DNA from: DATFTE01 sp963802575
GTDB lineage: Bacteria; Acidobacteriota; Terriglobia; Terriglobales; Acidobacteriaceae
Assembly (NCBI GenBank): GCA_963802575.1
Contig: CAWDJF010000007.1
Coordinates: 248,001-312,000, forward strand
Length of the DNA: 64,000 nucleotides
Direction: 5' to 3'
The notes beneath the pieces were generated by a model. It was given only the letters and a program-made list of their open reading frames with translations. It did not search any database and was not told where the DNA came from. Below, piece after piece: positions 50,725 through 59,220 of the stretch; position 1 is the stretch's first letter, and every line of letters starts with the position of its first letter. The position numbers and the translations under genes were made by a program.

Positions 50725-52624
50725 CGTGCCAATGCGCTTGGCTATTGAAAGTCAGCGTCGAAGGATTCAGCGAAACCTGCGTGCCCATTCCGCTCAGGTT
50801 GAGAACCTGCGCGCCGCCAGCATCGGTGCTGGTGATGGTGACGCTACCGTAACGAGTGCCGGCAACCGTCGGCATGAAAACGACAGTGATGGTGCAGCTT
50901 CCGCCACCTGCCGCAAGTGTCGAGCAGTTGTTGTTCTGAGTGAAATCCCCGCTGGCCTGCACGTTCGAGATCGTAACCGGCGCGGTGCCTGAGTTGGTCA
51001 GCGTAGCCGATTGCGCACTGCCGCTCATGAACACCAACTGCGTCGGAAAGGTCAGTAGCGAAGGACTCAAGGTCAGGTTGGTCCCGATTGCTGTCAGCGC
51101 AATCTTCTGCGGACTGCTAGCATCGTTATCCACCAGCGTCAGAGTCGCGGCCTTGTTCCCTCCACTGGTCGGTGTGAAGGTGACATTCACCGTGCAGTTG
51201 GTCGGGCTTTCATTGTGCAAGGGCAGAACGCCGTTCGCGCATGTATTGGTCTGCGTGAATTCCGAATCGCCGGTGATCGTGATGCTTGTGAACTTGAGCG
51301 TAGTTGTGGTGCTGAAGTTGCGCAAAGTCACCGTTTGCACGGGACTCGGCACTCCCACCTGCTGCGCCTGATAAAACGGCAGGTTGTTAGTGGAGTTGGG
51401 CACGCAGGCCTGCAGGGGCATGGGCGGAAGCGCAGCCCTGGGTGTCTGGTTGAAGTTGAACAGGGCCGGGTCCGCCGCAAGCTGATTGGAAACGGAATCG
51501 CGATTCGTCAAATTGGGAAGATTGAAAAGGTCTTCCACGAAGCGCAGTACCGAAGAGTGTTCGTACTGCACATGGCTCACCGAACCCGCCGGGTTTGCGT
51601 CGGGGGTGTAGGGAGAGATCACGATGAAGGGAGCACGATTCCCCAATCCATACTGGTCGAGCACTGGAGGCGGAACCTTGTCATACCAACCGCCTGAGTC
51701 GTCCCAGGTGATGAAGATGGCGGTAGGTTCGCTGGTCCAGTATTGCGTCGAAGACATGATCGCGTTGATCGCGTTCACCGTGTAGTTTTCTCCAAAGCAC
51801 AAGCTGTAGGGTGGGTGATCGGTGGCTTCGCCGGTAGCCTCGAGCCAGCTCACTTGCGGCAGGTTGCCGTTTTGAACATCAGGAATGAAGTTTCCATCCG
51901 GGACATTGTTGACCCACAGCGGTCCGTAACGCAGGTGACTAATCAACTGCATCGCGTTAAACGGAATCATCGTGTCGACGTAATAGCGCCAGCTGACGCC
52001 AGCTGCCTGCAGCTCATCCATCAGCGTGAGCATGTCGACGCAGGGGTACTGGGTGCTGAGATTGCCGTTGGGGTCGACGACCGCGAGCTCGTCGTTCGGT
52101 GGCGAGTCGCATCCGAAGGGGGCGTTGGTGATGACGCCCGCTGACTGCGCCGCGACTGTATATAGGTGGTTCGGTGTGGTTGCGGTTTTAATGGAGGTGT
52201 AATAGTTGTCGCCGAAGGCAAACTGTTCGCCGTAGGTGAAATACGGCGCCATCTGCGCGGCGGTCTGCCGCCCATAACACTCGTAGTCCCCGTTCATGTT
52301 GCAAGGGGCGCCGACATTCTGCAGATCGAAACCGTCCATTTTCCCGTTATCGATGGCCTGGACGAAGCAACCCCACCCGTGACAAATGTCATGCGAAACT
52401 GCGTCCGGCAGATCCTGCAGCGCGATGGTCTGCCCAGTCGAGATCTTCCCTGAACTCGCCGTATTGATGGTCGTGTGATTTGGATCGTCGGTCCAGTGAC
52501 TGAACATGTTGTCGAAGGAGCGGTTCTCCTTCACCAGAAAGACCACATGCTGGATGTTGCTGAGCCCTGGGATCCGGTTCACCTTGTCGAGAATGGCTTT
52601 CTGTTGCTCAGGGGTCTGGCCCAT
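50624..52624 (-). CDS. Phosphoesterase (phospholipase C/acid phosphatase family) fused to choice-of-anchor-D repeats, N-terminal fragment
   Basis: A 666-residue open frame. Residues about 20-400 form a phosphoesterase domain of the phospholipase C/AcpA type: IQHVVFLVKENRSFDNMF, HDICHGWGCFVQAIDNGKMDGF, IKTATTPNHLYTVAAQSAG, IFITWDDSGGWYDKVPPP, GLGNRAPFIVISPYTP and VQYEHSSVLRFVEDLFNLP. The metal ligands (Glu/Asn at ENRSFDN, Asp at WDD, His/Glu at YEHSS) are in place. Choice-of-anchor-D Ig-like repeats begin near residue 430. The frame leaves the family at SQAHWHGERSS because of one extra base near 50738. The true start is uncertain: a hydrophobic signal-like stretch (IACLLLVAVICLG) just upstream is in another frame, and one extra base near 52620 would join it. 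It probably hydrolyses exported phosphodiesters or monoesters. Confidence 0.8.
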   Translation of the reverse strand: MGQTPEQQKAILDKVNRIPGLSNIQHVVFLVKENRSFDNMFSHWTDDPNHTTINTASSGKISTGQTIALQDLPDAVSHDICHGWGCFVQAIDNGKMDGFDLQNVGAPCNMNGDYECYGRQTAAQMAPYFTYGEQFAFGDNYYTSIKTATTPNHLYTVAAQSAGVITNAPFGCDSPPNDELAVVDPNGNLSTQYPCVDMLTLMDELQAAGVSWRYYVDTMIPFNAMQLISHLRYGPLWVNNVPDGNFIPDVQNGNLPQVSWLEATGEATDHPPYSLCFGENYTVNAINAIMSSTQYWTSEPTAIFITWDDSGGWYDKVPPPVLDQYGLGNRAPFIVISPYTPDANPAGSVSHVQYEHSSVLRFVEDLFNLPNLTNRDSVSNQLAADPALFNFNQTPRAALPPMPLQACVPNSTNNLPFYQAQQVGVPSPVQTVTLRNFSTTTTLKFTSITITGDSEFTQTNTCANGVLPLHNESPTNCTVNVTFTPTSGGNKAATLTLVDNDASSPQKIALTAIGTNLTLSPSLLTFPTQLVFMSGSAQSATLTNSGTAPVTISNVQASGDFTQNNNCSTLAAGGGSCTITVVFMPTVAGTRYGSVTITSTDAGGAQVLNLSGMGTQVSLNPSTLTFNSQAHWHGERSSNGYPHQLGKHRVNAGESQLRVACDHAHR

Positions 52625-53015
52625 CGGCGGGCATCACACCCAGGCAAATCACGGCCACCAACAGGAGACAGGCAATACCGGCGCTTACGCTGAAGGTTCT
52701 TCGTCACGAATGTCATTCGGTCCTCTCACAGCTTGAGTTCTTGGAACTGGCCCAACTTCTTTACTGAGCCCCCTGGGAACGCTGGCGCTAGGCTCAAAAC
52801 GGCACCGAAGCCGGGCAATGCAAAGTCTTTCCTCTTAGAGGCAAAGCTTTGGTTAGATCACGCCCGGTCTGGCGCTGTAAGACGTTGGGGGAGTGAACTT
52901 ACGGTGCTGGAAACCCCACCGGTTGCCGAGGAAAGGAGCAATTTGGATGCCACGAGGGGTGTGCAAACTCTTGATCTGCCAGCGGTTTCCCCGTCGGCCG
53001 CATTTGTCTTGAGGG
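52625..53015. other. Gap between the phosphoesterase gene and nuoN, with remnants of a signal peptide
   Basis: About 390 bases. The minus strand near 52630-52712 encodes a Leu/Val/Ile-rich stretch and an upstream ATG with GAGAGGA (about 52712), but in different frames. This looks like the disrupted start of the phosphoesterase gene. Nothing is recognised from about 52720 to 53015; a 101-codon plus-strand frame there resembles nothing. Confidence 0.45.
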
Positions 53016-54524
53016 CTACCGAGGCAGCGACCAGGTGACGGCGCGAATGAAATATTCGGGCAGAATTCCAATGAACACCGTGGCCAGTGAGGTGATCGCC
53101 AGAGCAGTCCACATGGCGGGACTGATCCGCAGACGGGTCTTGTCCATCGCCTCGCGCATGAACATGGCGTTGCCAATCTTCATGTAGTAATAAAACCCGA
53201 AAAGCGCGTAGAGGACGGCGAGGGCTGCCAAAACGTAGTGCCCGCTCTCGATCAGGCTGAGGAAGATGAAATACTTTCCGTAGAAGCCCGCCAGCGGTGG
53301 AATTCCGGCGAGCGAAAGCAGGAAAATCAGCATCAGCACGGCTTCGACGGGCGCGCGGTAGTAGAGGCCGGCGATGTCGTCGATCTCATCGCCAATCACG
53401 TCCCGCTGACGCAGCGAGGTGATTACGGCGAACGCGCCCAGGTTCATGAAGGTGTAAACCATCAGATAAAGAAGAATGCCCTTCAGGCCGTCTGCTTCTG
53501 CCGGCTGAGTCGCCGAACCCACGGCGACCACGCCGAGCAGAATGTATCCCACATGGGCGATCGAAGAATATGCCAGCAGGCGCTTCGTGTTGTTTTGCGT
53601 AAGCGCGGCAAGATTGGCCACGGTCATAGTGGCGATGGAAACGATGATCAGGAACGGGATGTAAACGCTATGCAGCGGGAACAGCCCCCAGAACAGGATG
53701 CGCATCAACATCGCCCATGCGGCCGCCTTCACCGCGACCGACATGAATCCGGTCACGCTCGTGGGCGCGCCTTCGTAAGCATCGGGGGCCCACTGGTGAA
53801 AGGGGACGGCGGCGATCTTGAACAGCAACCCGGTCGCGGTCATTAAAAGTGCTAGAACGGCGACGGGCTTTATGTCTGGGTGTTGTAATAACAGCTGTCC
53901 CATGCGGCGGTTGAGAAGACTCAAATTGGTTGTGCCAGTAAGGCCATAGAACAGAGAAAGCCCGTAGGCGAAGATGCCCGAGGAGAACGCGCCCAGCAGC
54001 AGATATTTCAGCGCGGCTTCGTTCGAACGGCGGTCGGTGCGCAGGAATCCCACCAGGATGTAGGTGGAGATTGCCATTAACTCGAGCCCAATGAAGATCA
54101 GAACGATATCGAAGCCGGCAGCCATCACCATCATGCCCACAACCGCGAACAACATCAGGGCATAGAACTCGCCGTGATGCTCGTGCTCAATCTCGAGGTA
54201 TTTCACCGACATCAGGATGGAGATCGCCGTCCCCGCCAGGAACAGATACCAGAAATAAAGCGAGAAGTGGTCGACAACCATCGTGTTCAGGAACGCCGAC
54301 TGGGCGGGAATGTGCTGCGCGGCAAACTGCAGCTGAATCTTCAGAACGCCGGCGGTAGAGAACAAAACGCCGGCGAAGGCGATCCACGCATTCATCGACT
54401 TCCACTCTTTAGGCAACATCAAGTCGATAAGAAGAATGCCAAGCGCAAACAGCGTGAGCAGAGTAATCGGCAGCGACAGCAAGTAGTCCGTGCGGGTGAA
54501 GTATTGTCCCAGGCTGCCCGGCAC
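53016..54524 (-). CDS. nuoN: NADH-quinone oxidoreductase subunit N
   Basis: A 502-residue proton-pumping, antiporter-like subunit of complex I, with about 14 hydrophobic spans. Conserved blocks are FIGLELMAISTYILVGF, EAALKYLLLGAFSSGIFAYG, PFHQWAPDAYEGAPTSVTGFMSVAVKAAA, KRLLAYSSIAHVGYILLG and LAGIPPLAGFYGKYFIF, with the essential lysines in place. The GTG start immediately follows the TAA of nuoM (TAAGTG), so translation is probably coupled. It is the last gene of the nuo run; no terminator hairpin was recognised after it. Confidence 0.95.
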   Translation of the reverse strand: MPGSLGQYFTRTDYLLSLPITLLTLFALGILLIDLMLPKEWKSMNAWIAFAGVLFSTAGVLKIQLQFAAQHIPAQSAFLNTMVVDHFSLYFWYLFLAGTAISILMSVKYLEIEHEHHGEFYALMLFAVVGMMVMAAGFDIVLIFIGLELMAISTYILVGFLRTDRRSNEAALKYLLLGAFSSGIFAYGLSLFYGLTGTTNLSLLNRRMGQLLLQHPDIKPVAVLALLMTATGLLFKIAAVPFHQWAPDAYEGAPTSVTGFMSVAVKAAAWAMLMRILFWGLFPLHSVYIPFLIIVSIATMTVANLAALTQNNTKRLLAYSSIAHVGYILLGVVAVGSATQPAEADGLKGILLYLMVYTFMNLGAFAVITSLRQRDVIGDEIDDIAGLYYRAPVEAVLMLIFLLSLAGIPPLAGFYGKYFIFLSLIESGHYVLAALAVLYALFGFYYYMKIGNAMFMREAMDKTRLRISPAMWTALAITSLATVFIGILPEYFIRAVTWSLPR

Positions 54525-56147
54525 TTATTTGCTCTCCTTGACGGGTGTGGGGACCAGAGCGACATTTTGCGGGGTCACTGGCTGGCCTGAGGCGTTCACG
54601 ACGCCCTTCAAATTCGGATAATCGCCAGGTCGTATGTTATAGACGAGCTGGTTGACGGGCTGCTCAAGAATTTCAAACAAAGGCTTGGGATAGAGACCGA
54701 TCCACAGAGCCAGAATCACCAGCGGCGCGAAGGTCAGAAGTTCGCGCGGGGTCAGGTCGTGCAGCTTTTCATTCTTAGGATTGGTAACCGTCCCGAAAAA
54801 GACCCGCTGGTAGAGCCAGAGCAGATAAGCCGCGGCGAGAATTACTCCCGGAACTGCCCACGCCGCCCACTTCCAGTTCTCCATGAACGTGCCCTGCAAA
54901 ATCGTGAACTCGCCGACGAACCCGTTCAGCAGCGGCAGCCCCATCGACGAGAGAAACATGATCAGAGTAATGATCGCGTACACCGGCATGACGTTGGCGA
55001 TGCCGCCGTACTCGGAGATCTCGCGCGTGTGCCGCCGCTCGTAAAGAATGCCGACGATCAAGAACAGTGCGCCGGTTGAGATGCCGTGATTGATCTGCTG
55101 CAAGACCGATCCGCTAAGGCCGAGCGGACTGAGAGCAAAAATTCCCAGCGTGCAGAAGCCGAGATGGCTGACCGAAGAGTACGCGACCAGCTTCTTCATG
55201 TCCTTCTGCATGAGGGAAACCAGCGCGCCATAGATGATGCCGATGATCGAGAGCGTGATCATCCAGCCGCGCGTCGTCACGCCCCACAAAGTCGCTGGAC
55301 TCATGACCACTTGCGGGAAAAATGGCAGCGCGAAACGGATGAATCCGTAAGTTCCCATCTTCAGCAGAACGCCGGCCAGAATCACAGAGCCAGCGGTGGG
55401 CGCTTCCACGTGGGCATCGGGCAGCCACGTATGGAAGGGGAACATCGGCACCTTGATCGCGAATCCAAGAAAGAACGCCAGGAAGAGCCAGATGGCGTAT
55501 TGGAATGGAATCATCGGAGCGGTTTTATAGAGCTCCGGAATCGCGAATGTGAAGTTCCCCACAACCTGATGATGATGGAAGTAGAGGAACAACACAGCCA
55601 GCAGCATCAACACCGAACCGAACAGCGTATACAGGAAAAATTTGATAGCAGCGTAAAGCTTGCGTGGGCCGCCCCAGATGCCGATCAGCAGGTACATCGG
55701 AACCAGCATCGCTTCCCAGAACATGAAGAACAGGAAGAAATCGAGCGACATGAAGACGCCCAGCATTCCTGTCTGCAGAATCAGAAACCAGATGTAATAT
55801 TCCTTCACGCGATTCTCAATCGCGGTCCACGACGAAAGAATGGAGATCGCTCCCAACAGCGTGGTGAGCATGATCAGCAGGAAAGAGATGCCGTCGATAC
55901 CGAGGTAATAACCGGCGCCGATCGAGGGAATCCAGTTATTGGGCATGCCCTCGATAAACTTGAAGCCGGGCTCGAAGCGCTGCGCCCAGAACAAGGGCAC
56001 CAGCGGGAGCGAAACCAGAAAGCCCAGCAAGGCGAAAAGATTCGCGACCCAGCGAATGGCGTCTTTGTTCTCCTTCGGAACGAACAGAAGGAGAAACGCG
56101 CCGACCAGCGGCGTCAAAAGAATGATTGTGAGGATGTGACTTTGCAT
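54525..56147 (-). CDS. nuoM: NADH-quinone oxidoreductase subunit M
   Basis: A 540-residue complex I antiporter-like subunit with about 14 spans. Typical blocks are LGIDGISFLLIMLTTLLG, MFWEAMLVPMYLLIGIWGG, FFLYTLFGSVLMLLAVL, PMFPFHTWLPDAHVEAPTAG, DMKKLVAYSSVSHLGFCTLG, and LLNGFVGEFTILQG. The C-terminal tail (residues about 495-540) is longer and more polar than usual. The gene sits between nuoL (28 bases upstream) and nuoN (no gap). Confidence 0.95.
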   Translation of the reverse strand: MQSHILTIILLTPLVGAFLLLFVPKENKDAIRWVANLFALLGFLVSLPLVPLFWAQRFEPGFKFIEGMPNNWIPSIGAGYYLGIDGISFLLIMLTTLLGAISILSSWTAIENRVKEYYIWFLILQTGMLGVFMSLDFFLFFMFWEAMLVPMYLLIGIWGGPRKLYAAIKFFLYTLFGSVLMLLAVLFLYFHHHQVVGNFTFAIPELYKTAPMIPFQYAIWLFLAFFLGFAIKVPMFPFHTWLPDAHVEAPTAGSVILAGVLLKMGTYGFIRFALPFFPQVVMSPATLWGVTTRGWMITLSIIGIIYGALVSLMQKDMKKLVAYSSVSHLGFCTLGIFALSPLGLSGSVLQQINHGISTGALFLIVGILYERRHTREISEYGGIANVMPVYAIITLIMFLSSMGLPLLNGFVGEFTILQGTFMENWKWAAWAVPGVILAAAYLLWLYQRVFFGTVTNPKNEKLHDLTPRELLTFAPLVILALWIGLYPKPLFEILEQPVNQLVYNIRPGDYPNLKGVVNASGQPVTPQNVALVPTPVKESK

Positions 56148-56153
56148 AAATGC

Positions 56154-56170
56154 AGTTCTCAGTTCTCAGT
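56154..56170. repeat. AGTTCTC heptad repeat in the nuoL/nuoM spacer
   Basis: AGTTCTC AGTTCTC AGT fills most of the short spacer between nuoL and nuoM. The unit resembles the AGCTCTT repeats in the two neighbouring nuo spacers (consensus AGYTCTY). Confidence 0.55.
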
Positions 56171-56175
56171 ACGCA

Positions 56176-58302
56176 TCAATGCCACACGTAGTACGCCATG
56201 AATCCAACTAACCCGACGGTCATCACCAGCGCATACCACTGCACCAGGCCCCACTGCAGCATGCGCAATGGATAGGAAAATACGCGCGCCAATATCGCTG
56301 GCCCATTCACGAGAATGCCGTCGATGATCCACTTATCCCACCAATTGGAGATGCGCCCCGTGAGTTTCGTCAGGCGGCCGACACCGTTCACCGTGCCGTC
56401 GATCACCTTCGTATCGAACCAAGCGGCGGCGCCCCCGAGACCAAGCACGCCGAGCCGGAAACCATCGATCTTGCGGCGTCCAGTGAAGACGTAGTCGTAA
56501 CCTTCGTCGACGTAATATTTATTCAAGAGCACGTTGTAAACGGGCGGAGCGACGACGTCGATGGGCTCTTTGTAGTCTTTGCCGGCATTGCTGTAGGCCT
56601 TCCAGGCAAAGCCTAGTCCTACGAAGGCGGCGGCAACCGACAGCCCCATTAAGCCGTATTCCATTGGGTCGGTGTGTTCTTCTTCTTTTTCGCCGGCAGC
56701 CAGTTGGCCAGGCTTCTCCTGTTGGAAAACTCTTACGTCGCGAGCAAAGACCGGCTCAAGGAATTTTCCGAAGTGATCGGAGCCGCCAAGGCTATGCGGC
56801 AGTCCGAACCATCCAGCCGCAACCGAGAAAAATGCCAGGATCACAAGCGGCGCAGTCATGGAACGCGGCGATTCGTGAATGTGGTGCTCGACCTCGTGGC
56901 TCATGCGGGGCTTGCTGAAGAACGTCAGCACAATCAAACGTCCCATGTAGAAGGCCGTCATGAGAGCCGTGATGAAGCCAACGAACCACAGCAGGCGATA
57001 AGCGCCGCCTTCCGACGACCACGATTGCCAGAGAATTTCGTCTTTCGAAAAGAATCCGGCAAAACCGGGGATGCCAGCGATCGCCAGCGTGCCGATGAAC
57101 ATCGTCCAGAAGGTGATGGGCGTGCGTTCGCGCAAATCTCCCATGTTGCGCATGTCCTGTTCCCCGCTCATGGCGTGAATCACCGAACCGGAACCAAGGA
57201 ACAAGAGCGCCTTAAAGAACGCATGCGTGAACACGTGAAAGACGCCAGCGGCGAATGCTCCGACGCCGAGCGCGAGGAACATATATCCCAACTGTGAGAC
57301 GGTCGAATACGCGAGTACGCGCTTGATGTCGTTCTGCACCAGTCCGATGGACGCGGCAAATATCGCAGTGAGCGCGCCGACGATCGCGACTGTCTTCATC
57401 GAGGTTGGAGCCAGCACAAACAGAGCGTTCGAGCGCGCGACCATGTAGACGCCCGCCGTCACCATGGTTGCCGCATGGATTAGAGCAGAAACCGGAGTCG
57501 GGCCCTCCATCGCATCGGGCAGCCAGATATAAAGAGGTAGCTGGGCCGACTTGCCGCAAGCGCCGACAAACAGTAGCAGGGTCGCGGCGGTGATGATGGG
57601 ATCGCCAATCAGAAAATGTCCGCTATGCGCCAGCCGGTTTACGTCGATGTAGCTCAGTGATCCGAAATACCAGGCGATGGTAAACATTCCCAACAGGAAT
57701 CCCGCGTCGCCGATGCGGTTCACGATGAATGCCTTGTTCGCCGCGTTGCTGGCCGACTTGCGATGGAAGTAGAAGCCGATCAGAAGATAGGAACACAGAC
57801 CCACGCCTTCCCATCCGACGAACATCAGGACATAGTTGTTCGCCAGAATCAGCGTGAGCATCGAGAACATGAACAGATTGAGATATCCGAAGAAACGGTA
57901 ATAGCCGCCCTCGTGGGCCATGTATCCGGTGGAGTAGATATGGATCAACATACCTACCCCGGTAACGAAGAGCAGCCAGATGGCGGAAAGGGGATCGAGC
58001 AGGAAACCAGCGTCAGCCTTGAATTGGGCGAATCCACCGTCGTGGGTCGCGTAGTTCAGGTGTCCCGTGTCAGTGCCAAGCCAGGTGTAGAGAATCGTCT
58101 GATACGGCTTGCCCGGCGTGTCATGTGCGTAGTCGGAGTACTGCCAGACCGCGCCGCAGCTCATCAGGAACGCCAGAACTACGACGCCGACACAGATGAT
58201 GTTGACGGACGACTTCGGCATCTTCTTGCCGAAGAACAGCATGAGCGCCGCGCCAGCGGCGGGCAACAACGGAATCAGCCAGATGTTTGAGAGAAATAGC
58301 AT
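56176..58302 (-). CDS. nuoL: NADH-quinone oxidoreductase subunit L
   Basis: A 708-residue complex I antiporter-like subunit, longest of the set. Blocks are LDPLSAIWLLFVTGVGMLIHIYS, MFVGWEGVGLCSYLLIGF, LPLYIWLPDAMEGPTPVSALIHAATM, DIKRVLAYSTVSQLGYMFLALG, FTHAFFKALLFLGSGSVIHAM and FAGFFSKDEILWQSW, all typical. The long lateral helix expected at the C-terminus is represented by residues about 560-700, which include a polar insert with GEKEEEHTDP before the final span. The start codon is ATG at 58302; its ribosome site is weak. Confidence 0.95.
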   Translation of the reverse strand: MLFLSNIWLIPLLPAAGAALMLFFGKKMPKSSVNIICVGVVVLAFLMSCGAVWQYSDYAHDTPGKPYQTILYTWLGTDTGHLNYATHDGGFAQFKADAGFLLDPLSAIWLLFVTGVGMLIHIYSTGYMAHEGGYYRFFGYLNLFMFSMLTLILANNYVLMFVGWEGVGLCSYLLIGFYFHRKSASNAANKAFIVNRIGDAGFLLGMFTIAWYFGSLSYIDVNRLAHSGHFLIGDPIITAATLLLFVGACGKSAQLPLYIWLPDAMEGPTPVSALIHAATMVTAGVYMVARSNALFVLAPTSMKTVAIVGALTAIFAASIGLVQNDIKRVLAYSTVSQLGYMFLALGVGAFAAGVFHVFTHAFFKALLFLGSGSVIHAMSGEQDMRNMGDLRERTPITFWTMFIGTLAIAGIPGFAGFFSKDEILWQSWSSEGGAYRLLWFVGFITALMTAFYMGRLIVLTFFSKPRMSHEVEHHIHESPRSMTAPLVILAFFSVAAGWFGLPHSLGGSDHFGKFLEPVFARDVRVFQQEKPGQLAAGEKEEEHTDPMEYGLMGLSVAAAFVGLGFAWKAYSNAGKDYKEPIDVVAPPVYNVLLNKYYVDEGYDYVFTGRRKIDGFRLGVLGLGGAAAWFDTKVIDGTVNGVGRLTKLTGRISNWWDKWIIDGILVNGPAILARVFSYPLRMLQWGLVQWYALVMTVGLVGFMAYYVWH

Positions 58303-58317
58303 AAAAGCAAAGCTGTT

Positions 58318-58355
58318 AGCTCTTAGCCGTTAGCTCCAGCTAAAGGCTAAGAGCT
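58318..58355. repeat. Nested inverted repeat with the AGCTCTTAGC motif between nuoK and nuoL
   Basis: AGCTCTTAGCC (58318-58328) pairs perfectly with GGCTAAGAGCT (58345-58355). Inside it, TTAGCT (58330-58335) pairs with AGCTAA (58338-58343). The whole spacer is therefore palindromic. There is no adjoining T run. Confidence 0.6.
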
Positions 58356-58367
58356 AAAAGCTTCTTC

Positions 58368-58673
58368 CTACCACTTCAACAAATCGACCTCATCCACATT
58401 CACCGTTTCTTTGTTGCGGAAGAAGGCGATCAGAATTCCCAACCCTACCGCGGCTTCTGCGGCGGCATCAGTAATGACGAAAATCGCAAACGCCTGTCCG
58501 TGCAATCCGTAAATCCGCGAGAAGGCCACCAGGTTCAGGTTCACCGCATTCAAAATCAGCTCGATCGACATCAGGACGATGACCACATTGCGCCGGGTCA
58601 ACACACCAACCACGCCCAGGATGAACAGGGCGGCGGCGACGATCAGATAATGAATGGTGCCTATGGGGGCCAT
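58368..58673 (-). CDS. nuoK: NADH-quinone oxidoreductase subunit K
   Basis: A 101-residue, three-span complex I subunit of normal length. It has the family pattern HYLIVAAALFILGVVGVLTRRNVVIVLMSIELILNAVNL, with the functionally important glutamate in SIELILNAVN, and ends FFRNKETVNVDEVDLLKW. It lies between nuoJ and nuoL with AGCTCTT repeat spacers on both sides. No strong ribosome site is seen. Confidence 0.95.
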   Translation of the reverse strand: MAPIGTIHYLIVAAALFILGVVGVLTRRNVVIVLMSIELILNAVNLNLVAFSRIYGLHGQAFAIFVITDAAAEAAVGLGILIAFFRNKETVNVDEVDLLKW

Positions 58674-58680
58674 AAAAATC

Positions 58681-58704
58681 AGCTCTTAGCTCTTAGCCTT
58701 TAGC
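58681..58704. repeat. AGCTCTT heptad repeat in the nuoJ/nuoK spacer
   Basis: AGCTCTT AGCTCTT AGCCTTT AGC occupies the spacer immediately before the nuoK start (minus strand). It matches the motif of the neighbouring nuoK/nuoL spacer. Confidence 0.6.
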
Positions 58705-58708
58705 TTGC

Positions 58709-59218
58709 TCAAATTCTCTTTTTTGCCATTACGACCGCGCCGATGATTGCTACCAGCAGCAGCAGCGACGCGATTTCGAACGCGAACATGTATTGGGTGT
58801 ACAGCAGTTGTCCGATCTGCTGGGTGTTCGATTCTTCCGGTAGTTGCGCCAAGCGGTCTGGAAAGAATGCTTTCGCTTTCAAGAACACCGCGCAGAATAG
58901 TCCAAATAGAGCAGCCGCGGCGACGATGCCGGCAATCCATTGCTTATTGAATTGCTCTTCTTTCATCGACCGGTCAATATTCACCAGCATGATGACGAAC
59001 AGGAACAGCACCATAATGCCGCCGGCATAAAGAATGATTTGCACGCCGGCAACAAACGGCGCGTAGAGCATCAGGTACAGCCCGGCGAGCGCGAGCAGCG
59101 TGAGGATCAGTGCCAACGCAGAGTGCACGGGATTCTTGCGCGTGACTACCAGTATCCCGCCAAGAATGGCAAGCCCTGACAAGAGATAGAAGAAAAAGGT
59201 TGTGGCTACTGGCTGCAT
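58709..59218 (-). CDS. nuoJ: NADH-quinone oxidoreductase subunit J
   Basis: A 169-residue, five-span complex I subunit. ATG 59218 (MQPVATTFFFYLLSG) was chosen because the family begins there; a frame upstream to 59290 overlaps nuoH and carries unrelated residues. Blocks are ILGGILVVTRKNPVHSALALI, YLMLYAPFVAGVQIILYAGGIMVLFLFVIMLV with the conserved Tyr/Gly segment, and the C-terminal EIASLLLLVAIIGAVVMAKK. It starts two bases before the nuoH stop. Confidence 0.95.
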   Translation of the reverse strand: MQPVATTFFFYLLSGLAILGGILVVTRKNPVHSALALILTLLALAGLYLMLYAPFVAGVQIILYAGGIMVLFLFVIMLVNIDRSMKEEQFNKQWIAGIVAAAALFGLFCAVFLKAKAFFPDRLAQLPEESNTQQIGQLLYTQYMFAFEIASLLLLVAIIGAVVMAKKRI

Positions 59219-59220
59219 AT

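Noticed and set aside
437..52624. Programmed +1 frameshifting as a common mechanism for the broken genes
   Set aside because: The break sites share no codon context, no stop codon follows at the shift point, and no stimulatory structure is obvious; sequence insertion or decay is simpler.
52733..53038. A 101-codon plus-strand frame in the gap before nuoN
   Set aside because: No ribosome site, no recognisable features, and its end overlaps nuoN.
55086..56201. A 371-codon plus-strand open frame
   Set aside because: It lies antisense to the well-conserved nuoM, is extremely rich in Arg, Gln, Glu and His, and has no recognisable domain; it mirrors the third-position bias of the real gene.
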